NCBI GenBank assembly: GCA_026874595.1
Contig: CM049320.1
Span: forward strand, 50,110,714-50,174,713
From: Sipunculus nudus
Lineage: Eukaryota > Annelida > Sipuncula > Golfingiida > Sipunculidae
Direction of reading: 5' to 3'
DNA length: 64,000 nucleotides
Part shown: positions 47,232-59,249 of the stretch, piece after piece
Layout: every line of letters starts with the position of its first letter
Numbering within the stretch: the stretch's first letter is position 1
Notes under the pieces: generated by a model
Told to the model about the DNA's origin: nothing
Seen by the model: the letters and a program-made list of their open reading frames with translations, nothing else
Databases searched by the model: none
Position numbers and translations under genes: made by a program

Positions 47232-48053
47232 AAAATTATATATCCGTGATTTTCTGTGCAGACGTGTATCTACGAAAAAAATATGGAACAAATGCATTGT
47301 GGATCTTTAACATGCTGTGGATACAATGTTATTTCACGTCATATTGTACGGGTGTATAATATCTACAGACGTTGGTATAGGGTGCTGACATCTTGTGACC
47401 ATATTTGAATTATCAGGTGAACGTGAGGAGATAACAGTACCCAAACAGAATGCGGATCCTCTGCACCCCATCCCTTTTCAACTCTCAGTCTGGCTATTTT
47501 ATCAGAATTATATACGAAAAAGCGTTTCATGTCTTTTATCTATGTATAATGATTATATACTTTTATACTGTATCACGTTTTCTATTTAGGTCAATTTATT
47601 TTAATTGTAAACCGAAAAAAAAATCTGAGCTTGTTTGTATTATTGATCTCTCGTATCATTACGCAATCGAAGATTATTCCCGGTATTTTGAATGATTCAT
47701 CAAGGATTTCACATGACCTTGCGTCAGTTCACCGAACTGCTATAATATACCTTTTATTGCTAGAATATACCTATTTTTATATAACAATCTATATAACTGA
47801 ATGTATTGTATTTCGAATATGGATCCTCAGCGATCAACGTAATTTCTTCTTTTTATTTATTCTTTTTTATAAGGATAGGTCCATGGCCTGTTGATGGCAC
47901 TGTAAATTGAATGAGGATGAAGTTATTCATACGGTAAAGATGATATGTTATTTTTAAGCCTTCTGGATTTCAGGTTTTATATGCACAGGGTTAGGAATTA
48001 TCCAGACATTAGAGCGAATCTTTGGGGTTCAACGAGATCACATATTTATGCAA
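45777..48053. other. Gene-free stretch downstream of the TMED6-like gene
   Basis: GT-rich text with GTGCGTATTTATGAGTGCGC-like simple sequence (about 46105-46240), a C-run followed by (CT)n (47177-47230), otherwise AT-rich. No exon seen. Confidence 0.45.
45786..45791 (+). promoter_or_regulatory. Polyadenylation signal of the TMED6-like gene
   Basis: AATAAA 10 bases after the stop codon, in an AT-rich context. It implies a very short 3' untranslated region unless a later site is used. Confidence 0.45.
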
Positions 48054-48132
48054 TTGAGGCACCGGCGTGGTTCGAACCGGGGACCTTCAGCACCGAAGTC
48101 CAACGTCTTAACCACTGGGCTACTATACGCCC
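48054..48132 (-). repeat. tRNA-derived SINE head
   Basis: On the minus strand: A box TAGCCCAGTGGTTAAGACG (48104-48122 region) and B box GGTTCGAACC (48069-48078), spaced as in a tRNA. The anticodon arm does not fold cleanly and the ends do not pair, so this is a SINE and not a functional tRNA gene. Its body would extend to lower coordinates. Confidence 0.65.
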
Positions 48133-48489
48133 TACCCCCTCCTGTACACTTAACGGAATTTCAAGCGAACAACAGGCCTTTTATGTATTCCAAGCTTTGT
48201 GTTCAGTAACAAACATATCAATATGATAAAAACACGCACAAAAAAGAAACTAAAGTGATATATGAATATTATTTTAACATAGTGTAATAATTACACTAGT
48301 ATAACATTAACCTATGCACTTTTGGGCAGTTCACTAATATCACACGTTTGTCTGCCTCTAACTACAGCAAACAAAATATGCTAAAACGATTCCATGATAA
48401 TTCAGCATATCGGTAAAGCGTCCTGTATGTTTCTTACATTCCCGATGGTATTCGAGGGAGAATAATGGTTGTCACGAAGCCTATAATGT

Positions 48490-48920
48490 TAAAGGGGCTT
48501 ATTCTACTATCTGACGTCTATTAACTAAAGATAATCCCTTGAACCTGTTTTAAAAATAAGGCCAGAAAACGCCGATCCCACGGTAAACAGTTTGTTTGTT
48601 TTATTTATATCCACCTGTTTATAACATGTGAGGTCCCGACAACATTAACCAAACACATTCAAAAAGGACATCTGGCGGCCAGTCAGACAACCCAGAGGTT
48701 TGCAGAATGCGTTTTCCAATTAAAGACCTTTCAGCTTTGGCACATATGCAAACAACCCCTTCAGCTGTCATGGGTTTTCCGTTTATAGTAACCACTGCTT
48801 ATAAGAACTTTTCTTAAACGGAATGACCCAGAGCTAATATGTACGAAGGATAAGCCATACATCACATAAATTATATAGAAAGGTAGGTGAATAGCTGACT
48901 TTAAGATAATATGTACAACC
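48490..48920 (+). repeat. Dispersed repeat, copy collinear with 21108-21540
   Basis: Starts GGGGCTTATTCTACTATCTG, then ACGTCTATTAACTAAAGATA. Later blocks (GCCGATCCCAC, AACACATTCAA, GTGAATAGCTGACTTTAA) follow in the same order as in the other copy. Confidence 0.5.
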
Positions 48921-49432
48921 GTTGTAGTGTAATTTTCAGAGTGACTAGTGGCACGGATCAAAGTAGGCGCTATCTCTCTCAGTCCTGAGTCCTGATTTAA
49001 CGACAACCACAGCATGCAGCAAGAAGTATTGGCGATTCCGGCGTCAAGATCACACATGAATTAAATAAAGACTAACCTTCGCACAATTAAAAGCCTGAGA
49101 CATTTTTTTCTTATTAGTTCAGACTAAGTGTGTGATAAGGCTATATATATTATTCCTGTAACAATCGCTAGATTGATTGATACGGGTAACAGGTCCAAGA
49201 TAAGTTTAACAACAAGATGCAAGGTATTCTTTTCATGATGTTAACTGCTTGAAATTTTTATGCACTTTTATGCGTTAGTTCTTCCATTACCTGTGATAAC
49301 AATCAACTTGATATGTAGATTTGTTTGGTCAGAAACCGTGTGTTACTCTCTCTCGCTCTCGTTCTCTCTCGTGGAACAACAGTATAGGGTTATCCGAACA
49401 TCCAGCGTGGTGTTTTCAGAATAATAATCAAG

Positions 49433-49478
<46 letters not shown>

Positions 49479-50639
49479 ATCAGCTAAATTTACCTATTTG
49501 TATGGAGAAATATTGGGATAATGGCTGTCAGGGTATCTTTCTCTTTAATGGAAAAGGAAGGAATGATTTCCTTGTCCATTGATTTGACCTGTCAACCACA
49601 ACCCCAGAATCAACCACAAGATCATTTTCCAGAGATACGTTACACAGCTATTAAAACGCTATTAAATCTACGTGACATTAAGGCAGTGTAATTGTTTGTC
49701 ACTCTGGTTTTATCGACTTTTATTCTTAAATCGTGTTCATCAACAAACTATAATTATATTTACAGAACAAATGGAACAGAAAGGCAAATATTTATCAAAC
49801 AAATTCTTTATCCGGTTTTAACTATGCATCTAAATCAGTTACTTAATATTTTAATTGTTTTCATTAAAGAGCGTGCAATCTAATTGATAAACTGATATAA
49901 CATTATAGATATCTGGTTGACACAAATTTAAAATTACCATAGTATGGTAGACCGTCAAATTTGTATAAGAGGCCTATGTTTTATAAAAAAATAGAATTTT
50001 TAAAAGCAAAACATGACATTTTTTTTATCACCATGCCTGCTAAAATTACATAATATTCGTTGTAAGAAATTGTTATCTTCTGTGGCAGACTTTAAATAAA
50101 ATAAATTTGATAAATATATTTAAGATATATAATTAGCATTCACTTTACCTGCATTACAAATCAGCTCAAATCAAGATAACGGAAGGCCCCGACTAACTGT
50201 TCGTGTGCGGAAGTCATTCATTCACAGGCCTGTTTATGGTCGAGCAAACGTATTACAAATCTTATTATATGATCACATAAAACGCTTTCCTATGAAAAAA
50301 ATATTAATTTAGATTAACGTAAACAAAACCGAATTCCTGTAGGAAAATCATTTTTTTTCGATGGTTTCGGGATTGCGAGATTTGTTAAAAAAACTATTGG
50401 CGCATCTATGAGCACTGCAGAAACCACTGTGACAAACAATTCTAAATCTCATCAAAAAGCTCAGTATTTCTGACACTATCAGTCCAAAATTTTCAAGGAG
50501 GAATAAAAAATAACTTGTATCGCTAGATTTAAATCATTTCTAAATTTTGCCTGTGACGTCACACTTTGCACGAGCCAGTCACATCAGGGCCAGGTCTCTC
50601 TACTGGGCAGTATGACAGTATCACAGGGCAGTATGACAC
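48921..50639. other. Gene-free stretch
   Basis: No exon seen. A (TC)n microsatellite lies at 49435-49476; the rest is AT-rich. Confidence 0.5.
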
Positions 50640-50915
50640 GCTTCCTTTCATTTTATATCCTGACGACAACCAGGCCCAGCGACTACTGCACCTGCAGGTC
50701 CTGGTTGCGTAATCGTCCCCATTTTTCGGTCATACCATCGAGAAAACCCCGTTAAACTCGTATGTGAGTAATACACGGCCGTTGGGCACAGCCTTCCCAT
50801 AGCGTTTACCCTGGGTCGGGGCCGACCGTGAAATATCTCACCGCCTCGGCTTAGATTCGAACTCAATATCTCCCGGCTTTGTGTCCTGCGCTCTACCCCT
50901 GAGCAACAGTAACGG
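50640..50915 (-). repeat. tRNA-derived SINE
   Basis: Minus strand: A box TGCTCAGGGGTAGAGCGC (50888-50905) and B box GAGTTCGAATCT (50853-50864). The GC-richer body continues to lower coordinates until about 50640, where AT-rich flank resumes. The family was not identified. Confidence 0.65.
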
Positions 50916-52781
50916 GCGAGTGTTTCATTGTTAACACCTCATGGTAACTTTTACATGGAGTATATCCATTATATTATGAATTACATAGATCTGTTAGATA
51001 AAAAAATTGTAAAGATTGGGCGGGAACTCAAGTGGACATCGAACGAGTATTATTATTTATTACTGGTATATAATTTGAGAGATCTGATTCTTTACAACAG
51101 CAATTTTGATTAAGGAAAACTTTCAAGATATATTATTATTTCTAACATTAAACTTTTTCTCTTTACGCAAGCCTTGTGCGTTTTATTTAGCCCTTTCGAG
51201 AACATGGCAAGTTAGAAATTTGAGAACAAAATTGCAAACCGCAGTAGACGTATAATGCGCAGAGAAACCCCACCAATATACATACACAGCTTTAACAACC
51301 TTTGATTTGATTGGTCATGTTTCGTTTTCTGATTAACATGTTAATGTGTGGAGGTCTCTTTCATTAACTTTAATATCTTGTTTGGTAATAATTTTGTTGG
51401 AGAAATGTCTTTCCTCATACTTTTTAAGATCTTGACTGGAATATTATCAAATTTCGGAATGAGATCTTCTCATGCAGATTTTCTTTTTTTTAACACATAT
51501 ACTTGTCACAAATGTTAACCTTTTTAATTGTGTCAATCAAATATTAATATGTATTGTTGACTGAATAATCATTAGGAAATTCAAGGATTCTCTATTTTTC
51601 TTATAATAATACCGAAAACATTATCTGCTTAATCAAATCTATTTAAATCTAATATAAACTATTCCTTATCGTGTTCATTATCAATTAACATACGGGCATG
51701 TTTTAGTCTTTAGGTCTTATTTTCTAGATTACGTAATCAGGTAGTTATTTGATGCTACGAATTTAGATGGAATGAGAACTTCTTCTAAAATAATACTGAA
51801 CGATATCTTCGATGGTCAGCTATTGCTTTTTCTATATCAACATTTATGCTCACTCATCTTTAAAACCCAAGAAACATGCATAGCAAAGAAATGGGTCACA
51901 GAGTAAAATTTAATTTCATTCATGCATGAATACATTGCAAGCGATGTAGGAATTTAATTTATTTCGTTTATACATATATTTATAATATTGTCGATTCGTG
52001 CCAGAGCCGGTCATCCTCTGACGCTATTCCCCAACAAAGAGATCTACATCAAAGGGATTTTCTTTATGCGCCATCTTATTGTATAAACTGTTTTCATATG
52101 ACGTAGGAAACTGTGTGACATATTAAACATATTGAACAAATATTACAATTTTCCCCACTTCTTACGGTGCTCTTTCATACAGATGTTATTAGTTCAATAT
52201 ATCTTTACGACTGGAAACTATTTATTCTAAAAACAGCAAATATATTAGAGCACAATTCACATTTACGATAATTTACATATATACCTTTGCATATATTACT
52301 AATTTACAGGAATATGATTACGAACCACGAGAGCCAGCAAATGTACACGTAGTTTAAAGCCACGATATGTATATATTATTTAAATATAATATGCTTATAT
52401 TTTATCAATATTTTCCAACTTATTTAAACAGCTCGTGTCTCACAGACGGGGTTACGGCTGGCTCTGCAGCCGGAAGGGTACCATTTTAATTTAATCCATA
52501 CTTCGTTTTACCAAAACTTATATTCAAGCATGTTGCGCTTTTCTGAAACCAGTTCGGGTACCAGTTTGTGAAGGTGACAGGGTTGCCAGTCGCCGCCCAC
52601 ACCCAAGCTGATGATCTGAAGATCCCGGAGGACCACATTGCTAAAAATACATGCCTATGTCTGTAGATAGATTACCACTGTATGATTAGTATTATAGCAA
52701 AGGCCCGTAACGTAAGATAGCGTTGTTACTGGTTTTGGCCTCCTGTTACATATATATCGTATAATGACGGTGATATATATT

Positions 52782-52826
<45 letters not shown>

Positions 52827-52837
52827 ATGTATATACA
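50916..52837. other. Gene-free stretch
   Basis: AT-rich, no exon seen. An (AT)n tract at 52784-52823 directly precedes a Tigger-type terminal repeat. Confidence 0.5.
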
Positions 52838-53640
52838 GTGAAACCTGTTTAAAGCGGACAATCAAGGGACTCAATCATTTTGTCCTAAAGAGTGAGGTGT
52901 CCTTATTAGGCAGGTTGACCTTGGTTGATAACTGAGGGATTATGAATAAAGACAACCAACAGCCACAAGAACGTGTTGTTGCATTATATCAGATTTCATG
53001 TACATGTACAACTAATTCAGGCACAAATAATGCATTCGATAGTCATATGCAAACTGCGATTATTTTTACTTATCTCAAGTAGTGAACAATATGAGGAGAA
53101 AAATTTATGAAGACATCCGTAAAAACAATGCTCATATACTCTGAAATAAAATGTAGCATTTTGTACTGGCATATACTATATTCTATAAAACAAATTACTA
53201 TAAGACACATTTCATATGTCTGTTCAGCATATATACAAACATTAAATCAGGAATTGGTGATGGTCTGACATTTAATTTTAACCGTGTGCTTCTGTAGTAT
53301 TTCTTTGGCTCTGCGAACACAGTCCAAATAATCAGCAGGCAGATCCCTCTCAAGTCCATACATTTCACATTGTGACAGGTGATCTAGGGTTTCTGTGTGA
53401 GACTTCAGCTTCAGTTGTGCCGTCGGCTCTTCCTGATCAGGGTCCTCGTTATCAGCAGATGTGTCCTTCCGCTTCACTTGATCTAAAAGCTCAGCCTCCC
53501 TGTTCCCTTGCTGGTACTTCGTCATCCCATGTGAAAAATTCTTTAGCTGACATTGGACTTTCAACAAGAGACAGACATTCTTGAACAGTCTGTATAATAC
53601 TGGCCATCTCAGTGTCAGCTTCCAACGGCCGCACTATTAT
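52838..53640 (-). mobile_element. Truncated Tigger/pogo transposon (3' end)
   Basis: The terminal repeat ACAGTGAAACCTGTTTAAAG then CGGACAATCAAGGGACTC, with a nearby TAAAGAGTGAGGTGTCC, begins at 52838 and is typical of Tigger elements. The adjacent minus-strand coding is the C-terminal end of its transposase. The other end is missing. Confidence 0.65.
53247..53640 (-). pseudogene. Tigger transposase C-terminal fragment
   Basis: Minus strand reads PLEADTEMASIIQTVQECL and SAKEFFTWDDEV, then after one frame change (near 53505) EAELLDQVKRKDTSADNEDP, and ends with QTITNS and a stop at 53247. Acidic EFxxWDDE-type tails after the DDE domain are usual in Tigger/pogo transposases. The catalytic domain is absent. 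Confidence 0.55.
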
Positions 53641-53744
53641 GTTATTCTGTATAGAATCCACAGCGAGCCAAACACATGCTCACAGTGTCTGAGGAAATGG
53701 ATGTCTGTACCTGTGCAATCCATACACAGAGGGGTTTGGGATCT

Positions 53745-53810
53745 GTTGCATTTCAGTGGTTAGAGCAGACGACTGGCAATTGGAAGTCAACGGTATCATC
53801 GGCAGTGAAC
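53745..53810 (+). repeat. tRNA-like SINE fragment
   Basis: Plus strand TTTCAGTGGTTAGAGCAGAC then GACTGGCAATTGGAAGTCAA resembles a tRNA-derived SINE head with a good A box. The B box is degenerate (ACGGTATCATCGG). Confidence 0.4.
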
Positions 53811-53837
53811 TAACCTTTTTACTGTTTTCTTGTTCCA

Positions 53838-54006
53838 TTTATATATATATACACACATTCTTATGTATACATATATTTTATATACACGTATATATGTATA
53901 CAGATGTATCTTTATGTATATATATGTACATATAAGTATATATATGTATACATTTATGTATATTATGTATATATGTATATATATATATGTATATATGTAT
54001 ATATAT
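53838..54006. repeat. TA/TG-rich simple repeat
   Basis: TATATATGTATA-type sequence with periodic TGTA steps. Short frames rich in I, Y and M arise from it and are not genes. Confidence 0.8.
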
Positions 54007-54502
54007 CTTGAAGGTGCTATTGATTTTGTAAGTCCATATAAATGAAATCTGGAAGAAAGAAAAAACTGAAATTTTCATTTAATGTGTAAAATGAACCATC
54101 TGTGTGTAAGTCCATATTACACTATAAGGCCTGGTCCATATTACACACGGCAAGGCGATATGCAGATTTTTTCCCTGACCTTATTTACATATAATTAGCC
54201 AAAGTCAATACTGTGTATTGGTAGGGCAAGATGAGATCTTCATCAAATAACAGTCGGAACACATCGATATTTATTTGCATGGATAATAAGAAAAAAAAAC
54301 CCATAAAAATTAACATCTTCAAGCTGAATATTCGCCAAATCTTCCACCCAGGGGGGCCTACCTTTCAAGCACCGTCGTTGGATACTTCAAAATGGTCGAT
54401 TCTACGGTGACGTATTTACATGCCTTGTTCTGGTACTATGTTTCCAAATATGGATATTTCGGGGGTTTCAAAATACACGGTGGTCCAAATTACACGGATA
54501 TC

Positions 54503-54507
<5 letters not shown>

Positions 54508-54549
<42 letters not shown>

Positions 54550-54592
54550 TATATATATATTATATGTTGGGGGGGTGGGGGTGGGGGTGAAT
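54508..54592. repeat. (AT)n microsatellite followed by a G/T-rich run
   Basis: About 36 bases of AT dinucleotides, then a second TATATA stretch and TTGGGGGGGTGGGGGTGGGG. Close to the lectin exon. Confidence 0.85.
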
Positions 54593-54630
54593 AAATGTGT
54601 GTATGAATATTGATCAAAATAGATGGTTAC

Positions 54631-54847
54631 CTTTTCCTCTGAATTTGCGCAGAGACATCTGAATGTGAGCTTGCTCCCATGCGGTCTCTATGCTGACGAG
54701 GTCCCCACCTAGTTTTTTTACAGGCGTCACGTGCAGCCGTCCAATTGAACATCTTGAGGACGAGTTTGTAGCATGATGGTTTCGGTCCGTGTTCAGACGG
54801 GGTTCCGGTTCTCATTATGTGACTAAATTCCTCTCGACAGGCCTTGC
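54631..54847 (-). pseudogene. C-type lectin domain exon with a frameshift
   Basis: The acceptor CTCATGCAG at 54848 and donor AAAG/GTAACC at 54630 bound 217 bases. The frame opens KACREEFSHI, the end of a preceding domain, then SCYKLVLKMFNWTAARDACK, the first half of a CTLD. In a run of seven A the frame slips: the other frame continues as LGGDLVSIETAWEQAHIQMS and RKFRGKG, exactly the expected CTLD text. With six A the exon would be 216 bases and phase 1-1, so one extra A breaks it. Either a pseudogenised copy or a homopolymer error in the assembly. The second half of the CTLD was not found nearby. It would be a Ca2+-type sugar-binding or recognition module of a multi-CTLD or small lectin protein. 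Confidence 0.7.
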
Positions 54848-55165
54848 CTGCATGAGATAATACTTGCAGTTATTTGATTTTAATTCATCCGTGGGCATGT
54901 TCATATTAAAGAGTAAAAAATAGTTCGAGTGATGCGTAAAATGTCATGAACTAAATTTAAAGCGTAAAACTAGTTCAGGTGACACGTAGAATGTTTAGCC
55001 TTCATGAACTGGATTTAATGCTATTTAGGTGAGCGGGGAAATTTTTATTTACATTTATTATTAAACTCTTCCGCATGTTAAATATCTCCTGTTGGTGTCA
55101 AGCGACCACGTGAATGAATACCCTAAAAGTCATCAATTTAATAACCCATCACAAACGAAACGGTT

Positions 55166-55539
55166 TTAAATCGTTTTGCGCAAATCGGATTGGTCAAGTC
55201 GGTTTCACAGCGTGTTGCGGGTTCACACAGGCATCTAGCACCAAAACATGAGGTGTACGTTTCACATGTGGATTAATGTGACAACATGCTGACACAGGCA
55301 TTCCTGCTTGTGCTGTGATTCAGTCGATGCTTAATTCAAAACTTTATCTAAACCCGTTTGAATGCAAATTCAGCGTTAACACTAGACATAAGCAGTTAAT
55401 TCGATTCGCATGGGGAACGGTTTGAAACAACCTCCTTAGCTGGATTCAAAACCTTTAACCAAATCGGATTGAAAACGCTGTAGATGGCCAGTGAAGCTGG
55501 CTTGAAACCGTGTTGTATTTGCCGTGCGAAAGGGTTTAA
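55166..55539. mobile_element. Possible MITE with TTAAAYC-type ends
   Basis: Left TTAAATCGTTTTGCGCAAAT and the reversed right end TTAAACCCTTTCGCACGGCA pair imperfectly. Several CGGATTG and CGGTTTCA motifs recur inside in both orientations. The style is similar to the AGCCCCTTTCACAC MITE but a different family. The ends are degenerate. Confidence 0.4.
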
Positions 55540-55735
55540 TATGGGAGTGTTTTCGACTGAAAACTATTTATTTGTATCTTATATGGACATCATGGCGGGG
55601 AATAAACTTAAATAAATATAGATACTAAACTTTAGAGTTTCATTTGTGTTATTCCTACTTCAATTTCGCCGATACCTCGAAAAATAAAATTAAACTGAAA
55701 AAAAGATTACAATAGACAAAAAATATTGCATATTG

Positions 55736-56673
55736 CTAAACTTCAGCCCTATACAGCGTTGTACTTGAATCTGGCGTGACGTGATGAATTGGTGATAAGA
55801 TGACGTCACAACCGCCATTGCTGAAAGCGTTCACACCTTTGCAAGATCCCTCGCCAATACATTTAACGAGACATCTTACACCAATATAGCTTGGTCTGTG
55901 CGAGCTAATGTTAAACCGTCCTGTCTGATATGCAAATGCACGATAACCAAGTTGTTTCTGGAATACCTGACCTCTTGTTTTGAAAGCAGTTGTGTCTGTA
56001 AACAAAAAAATAACAGAAGAGTGTATGCCAGAAATAAAAATAAACACTGCCGGAAACCAACGAACGGCCGCCCTTTTACAGTTCAAACTTAAAATCCATA
56101 CAGAGTTCCAGAAACGTTTAATTAAGATGACTATAATTATTATATAAATTGCAGAATATCTGTATAATGAACAGTTAGGTTTTTAAAATACGGGTATTAT
56201 AACTTATTAATTAATACATAACACTTAACACATTGCACTCGTGGTTTGTATTATTCTCTGCACTTATTTCATACAATGTGCTCAACATTGTTAACAACCT
56301 GAATGGCCTATGATTATATATCTGAGTAATAACCTTTGATAAACTCTTAATAATGGTCATACTAGTACAGGAACTAACAATATATGTTACATTCAGTTAC
56401 AATATTCTGCATATATATGTTTGTTTGTACAGTACTGTCATGCTATTTGATCATGTTTAAAATATCAATCACTATCAGAGCCTTGTGGAAGATCAGTATA
56501 TTCTGAACAAGCCATCACAAATAAAGATATATTAAAAAATAAATAAAGAAAATTAAGAAAATTCCTCTTCAAGCTACGTTTAACAACATTAGGCTAGTGC
56601 ACCAATAGATTATATAAAGTATAGAAGCCTTCTCACCTGACAAACTGAAAATTACGAGTATCAGGCAAATCAT
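55736..56673 (-). CDS. Small secreted PAN-like protein (2 exons, 98 residues)
   Basis: Exon 1 (56673-56637) encodes the hydrophobic leader MICLILVIFSLS and ends TCAG/GTGAGA in phase 1. Exon 2 (55995-55736) follows a strong acceptor, TTTTTTTGTTTACAG, and completes the codon as Asp. Together they give 297 bases, 98 residues and a TAG. The mature part, about 85 residues, has GYRAFAYQTGRFN and a four-cysteine pattern RCLVKCIGEGSCKGVNAF..GGC, with a hydrophobic end and LYRAEV. This resembles the PAN/Apple fold, a protein- or sugar-binding module common in secreted mollusc proteins, though the match is by eye. An alternative is a single-exon reading starting at 56086 with a different leader; the splice signals favour two exons. 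Confidence 0.6.
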
Positions 56674-58440
56674 TATGTTACGGGGTGGACTGCTCGTCAC
56701 TGCTTCTTTTCTTGAAATTCCACAACTCAAATAGCACAGTCGAGCAGGTACTGCGCTTACATAGTGTTGAAAGCGAATCAGAATAAAAATAAAAATAATG
56801 CATGTCTTCAACATGACAATTTCATAAAGAGATACCTGCTAGACATTCAGTAATTTAAATTTAATAACATTTAAATTTAAATTGGTTTTCTGGCGAGAAT
56901 TCTTTTGTACGAATTCTTAGCAAACCTAATACTTGACTTGTAAAAATCAGTCATTGTTCCTTATGTACACAAATGACAATCATTGTTTAAAACATCGAGC
57001 CAATATAAAGGTTAAAAACAGGCATTCATTAAAGGAGCAAATCATTATAAAAAACATTTTCCCTGAAATTGATGCGCCTAGCAATGGATATTGTGTCGGT
57101 GTATTTTGCTGTTAAAAATCTTTTTATTAAAAGACATATGGTCAATAAATCTTCCCTTGTCTTTTTTTGTTGTTCCACTGTGTTTGATACAATCACACGT
57201 CAATCAAATTGATAAAAGAGCGCTAATGAACGAAAAATTTGCTGCATTGTAAAGCTCATTGATAGAAGAAAATTGGCGAATCTTATCGTCGGAAACATCA
57301 TAATATAATTTATATATTCAAATATGTAAAAAAACTGGACTCGTGTGCATGCCCTATGCGTTTTATTTTTGTACGGCCCATCGACATTATGCGACAAAAC
57401 CCCAATCGACAATCTATGCCTGAGATAATGTTTACTGATTTTTATTTTTCCGTTTTTGTTTCATTTTACAGCGTATAAGGTGACAGGTAGAATGTTTGAT
57501 CTTCATTGTCTGTTTTTAAAAGCTGTTAAAGAGAGAAACGTTTGTTACACTGTAGGAATATCAAACTTTGCCTCGTGTTCCTTGTGTGTTTTACTTTTCT
57601 ACCTTACTCACGACGTATTATAATTTCGAAAGAGGGTGCACTATTGTGACAGTGTGACAGCATGCTTTAAATATCTGGTTGTTCACAGAAATTGATATTC
57701 TGAAAAGGAAGGTTAGGCCTGTAAAGCAAAGCAAATCTCACGATCAAATTTTTATATCGAAGAGTTAAAAAAAAATAAACAAGAAAATAATATATTTTTT
57801 GACAAATTGTTCATGATACCTTCCACAGTCACTAAAACTATATGATGAAAAAAATTTAATTCAACAAAGTTTGTGGCATTTTTCAAGTTGATCATCATGA
57901 CCCATTAAATTTTGTTGAATTTACGTCCTAGAAATAATAGGTGACTACGCCCTGTAAATACAGTGCACATTTACAGTAAAAGTCGTGGCTGACTTCAGTA
58001 TACGACCGCAATATATTCAAACTATGTTGAGATTTGTCTGACTCAGAGTCAAGACAACTTCAAGACATTAGACCGAACTTCAAGACTCAGGCCTAAAGAG
58101 GTTTATTGAAACCCATTTTTAACCATTTTGCCAATAAAACTGATACATAAAAGCATTTTCTATCTTTGAATATTTAATCTATCGCTGGTATCTAGAAATG
58201 CTCTCCTTTTCGGGTCTTTTAATTCATTCATATATTATCACGACAAAAAATCAAAAGACATACGTGCTTTAAATTATTTTCGTAGTTTTTTTCATTACGT
58301 CAGATCTATCCCAGAAATAAAAAAAAAATCAGCCAAACAAATATTTATATCCCTTTCACATCTTACGTCTTTAAGTCTTGCCAGTACTATCTTTGTCATA
58401 TATTTGTCAAGTAACGCATTATCATATATCGTTAAGTCAA
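56674..58440. other. Gene-free stretch upstream of the PAN-like gene
   Basis: AT-rich, no further exon seen. A copy of text found near 54975 (GTGACAGGTAGAATGTTTGA) lies near 57480. Confidence 0.4.
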
Positions 58441-58474
58441 CATTTTTCTCGGGGGGGGGGGGGATATAAGATCG

Positions 58475-58540
58475 ATCCTGGATTCGAACCCCTGTCGGCG
58501 GCGCTAATGCTCGGCATTCCTACCGCTTCGCTAGAAAATG
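58475..58540 (-). repeat. tRNA-derived SINE head
   Basis: Minus strand: A box CTAGCGAAGCGGTAGG (58519-58534) and B box GGTTCGAATCC (58480-58490), with tRNA-like spacing. A G13 run (as read on the plus strand) lies just downstream in the element. Stems are imperfect, so it is a SINE and not a tRNA gene. Confidence 0.6.
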
Positions 58541-59249
58541 AAGCTTTACAATTTATAGCGGGACTGTTCGGTCCGCTTTTTATCTGCACCCCGTCACATA
58601 CATCTTCCTAAGAGTACAGTCAGAACGAGATTATTGTCAAGGTCAGTTTTCTATCTGACCCAGGCTCGTTCAGCATACACAAAAACATTTGCACAAAGAG
58701 ATAACACAGCTCATTTAAGATTCAACAAATTTATTTACAATATATATATACAGAAAATATATATTTGGATGGCTTGTAGAGCGTTCATATTTCTTCTACG
58801 GCTTATTCCCCAGCTACAATCTGAACCCTCAGAACACGTAACAGGGAAGAATGGACCAGTTCAGTTCTATAATTAAATAAAAATATTTATAGATCTATAG
58901 AGTTTGCTATTTATTTGGTCTTAACTGGGTTAGCATACATAATTCCACTTACATGAGATATCCCTTCATTTATAGGACATTTACTTGTAGGATTATTTAC
59001 ATCGAATATTTAAATATTGAACAGACATTTTCATGTCCTTTTTAGTATTAGCAACAAGAAAAAAAGATAAAAGTGAGTTATTTTAATTACATGGTTCACA
59101 CTCCAGATAGGAAAATAAAAGGTTGGAGAACTATGTCGATACATATGACTAAAGTTTAATATGAGAATCCTAAATCTACTCTCCATTTACGGTCTGTACT
59201 GACTAATACAATTTCAGACAATGATGCAACATCTCAAGCTGACGTTTAT

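Noticed and set aside
53838-54045. Tyr/Ile/Met-rich frames on both strands
   Set aside because: Produced by TATATATGTATA simple sequence.
48054-58540. Candidate tRNA genes at 48060, 50840 and 58475
   Set aside because: A and B boxes are present but acceptor stems and anticodon arms do not pair properly; SINE heads explain them better.
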